This document shows, piece by piece, positions 39,595 through 40,533 of a stretch of DNA of 40,533 nt. The notes under the pieces are model-generated. The model did no database searches. It was given only the letters and a program-made list of their open reading frames with translations, and was not told the origin of the DNA. Source of the DNA: an uncultured Dorea sp. (GTDB lineage: Bacteria > Bacillota_A > Clostridia > Lachnospirales > Lachnospiraceae); contig CAJTRM010000025.1 in assembly GCA_910578865.1 (NCBI GenBank), positions 1 through 40,533 on the forward strand. Direction: 5' to 3'. Each line of letters opens with the position of its first letter. Position 1 is the stretch's first letter. The translations under genes were made by a program, and so were the position numbers.

Positions 39595-40533
39595 ATGCCC
39601 TATGCAATCCTGCGTTTCCAGAAACGCAAGGCAGGCGGCGTTGCGTCTTGTGAACGCCACAACGAGCGGAAGAAAGAAGCCTATAAAAGCAACCCAGATA
39701 TTGATATGGAACGCTCCAAGAATAACTATCATCTTGTGAAGCCGCCCCGCTACACCTACAAGAAAGAGATAAACCAAATGGTAAAAGAAGCGGGCTGTAA
39801 GGTAAGGAAAGACAGCGTGATGATGGTGGAAACACTCATCACCGCTTCGCCAGAATTTATGAACAGCTTACCGCCCGAAGAACAAAAAGCCTATTTCCAG
39901 ACGGCTCTTGACTTCATTTCAGAGCGTGTGGGAAAGAAAAATATCCTTTCCGCAGTCGTCCATATGGACGAGAGGACGCCCCATATGCACCTATGCTTTG
40001 TGCCGCTTACGCCCGACAACAAGCTATCAGCGAAGTCTATTTTAGGCAACCAGAAATCCCTATCCGAATGGCAGACCGCCTACCATGAGCGGATGTCCGC
40101 ACGGTGGGGCGAATTGGAAAGAGGTCAGTCCTCAATGGAAACGAAGCGGAAACACATCCCCACATGGCTCTATAAGTTGGGCGGCAGGCTGGATAAACAG
40201 TATGCGGAAATCGTGTCTGCCCTCTCCGACATCAACGCTTTTAACGCAGGAAAGAAAAGAGATAAGGCATTAGAACTGCTCTCCGCATGGCTTCCAGACG
40301 TGGAGAAATTCTCAAAGGAAATCGGCAAACAGCAGGCGTATATCGACAGCTTGAAAGAGAGAATCGGGCAGGAATCCAACTATGCGGGGCGTATGCGTGA
40401 TGAAAAGTACGAGCAGGAATTAAAGGTACAGAAAGCCAACCAGAGGATATTTGAGTTGCAGAGAACCAACGAGCAGATGGGGCGGCTGCTCTCCAAAATC
40501 CCGCCAGAGGTATTGGAAGAATTGCAGAAAAGC
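39595..40533 (+). CDS. MobV-family relaxase (plasmid recombination/Mob protein), 3' end outside window
   Basis: The open frame of 313 codons runs to the last base of the window, so the gene is partial. It starts MPYAILRFQKRKAGGV; AGAGGAA stands 7 bases before the ATG. His22 (CERHNER) aligns with the catalytic His22 of MobM from pMV158, and HMDERTPHMH at 123-132 is the MobV metal-binding motif (HxDExxPHxH). The C-terminal part (from about residue 230) is a long charged coiled-coil-like segment (QAYIDSLKERIGQESNYAGRM, EQELKVQKANQRIFELQ), as in other MobV proteins. MobV nicks oriT through a histidine-DNA bond and starts conjugative mobilisation. The likely oriT is just upstream. Confidence 0.93.
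   Translation, partial: MPYAILRFQKRKAGGVASCERHNERKKEAYKSNPDIDMERSKNNYHLVKPPRYTYKKEINQMVKEAGCKVRKDSVMMVETLITASPEFMNSLPPEEQKAYFQTALDFISERVGKKNILSAVVHMDERTPHMHLCFVPLTPDNKLSAKSILGNQKSLSEWQTAYHERMSARWGELERGQSSMETKRKHIPTWLYKLGGRLDKQYAEIVSALSDINAFNAGKKRDKALELLSAWLPDVEKFSKEIGKQQAYIDSLKERIGQESNYAGRMRDEKYEQELKVQKANQRIFELQRTNEQMGRLLSKIPPEVLEELQKS

Overview
The window looks like chromosome from a gut-type Lachnospiraceae (Clostridia; the relatives of Clostridium scindens, C. hylemonae or Dorea fit well). The grounds are clostridial-style gene content (DUF5717/DUF5716 genes, a selenocysteine-dependent glycine reductase operon), moderate GC, strong AGGAGG ribosome sites and textbook sigma-A promoters. The genus is an inference from protein style, not from a search.

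Layout. 1-3154: a small membrane protein, ispF, a GNAT acetyltransferase and, on the minus strand, a PLP aminotransferase. 3203-3366: a short palindromic element with 13-bp inverted ends; half of it recurs at 32929-33013. 3477-8825: a three-gene operon of unknown function (DUF5717, DUF5716 with an actin/Hsp70-like look, and a TPR-like protein). 8989-11258: a polar amino-acid ABC importer. 11385-12818: purB. 13077-14453: an AGCS sodium:alanine/glycine symporter. 14480-22827: a complete glycine reductase operon (grdX, grdE, grdB, trxB, trxA, grdA, grdC, grdD) behind a glycine riboswitch and an intrinsic terminator. GrdB and GrdA each contain an in-frame UGA read as selenocysteine. Symporter, riboswitch and reductase form one logical unit: glycine is imported, sensed, and reduced to acetyl phosphate with electrons from the TrxB/TrxA pair. 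22932-32921: a surface protein, a GNAT-ThrE fusion with its ThrE_2 partner, gltX, a UvrD-type helicase, DUF1292, an orphan sugar-binding lipoprotein, a GH13-fold protein lacking all three catalytic residues, and TraX. 33048-33777: DUF5662 and a tRNA-Leu with the unusual anticodon AAG.

From about 33800 to the end the window is accessory: an AT-rich PIN-toxin pair, two small membrane proteins, an insertion sequence with a 496-aa DDE transposase, and then the left part of a mobilizable element. That element has a sigma-like region 4 protein, a tiny overlapping leader ORF, a RepA-like AAA ATPase, a 541-base gene-free region rich in inverted repeats, and a MobV relaxase that runs off the window. 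The gene-free region holds a hairpin matching the core MobV nick sequence TAGTGTG/TTA, so it is a good oriT candidate. The strongest leads are this oriT and its TGACGGT repeats, the DUF5717/5716 operon, the catalytically dead GH13 protein, the GNAT-ThrE fusion, and the decayed second aptamer of the riboswitch.
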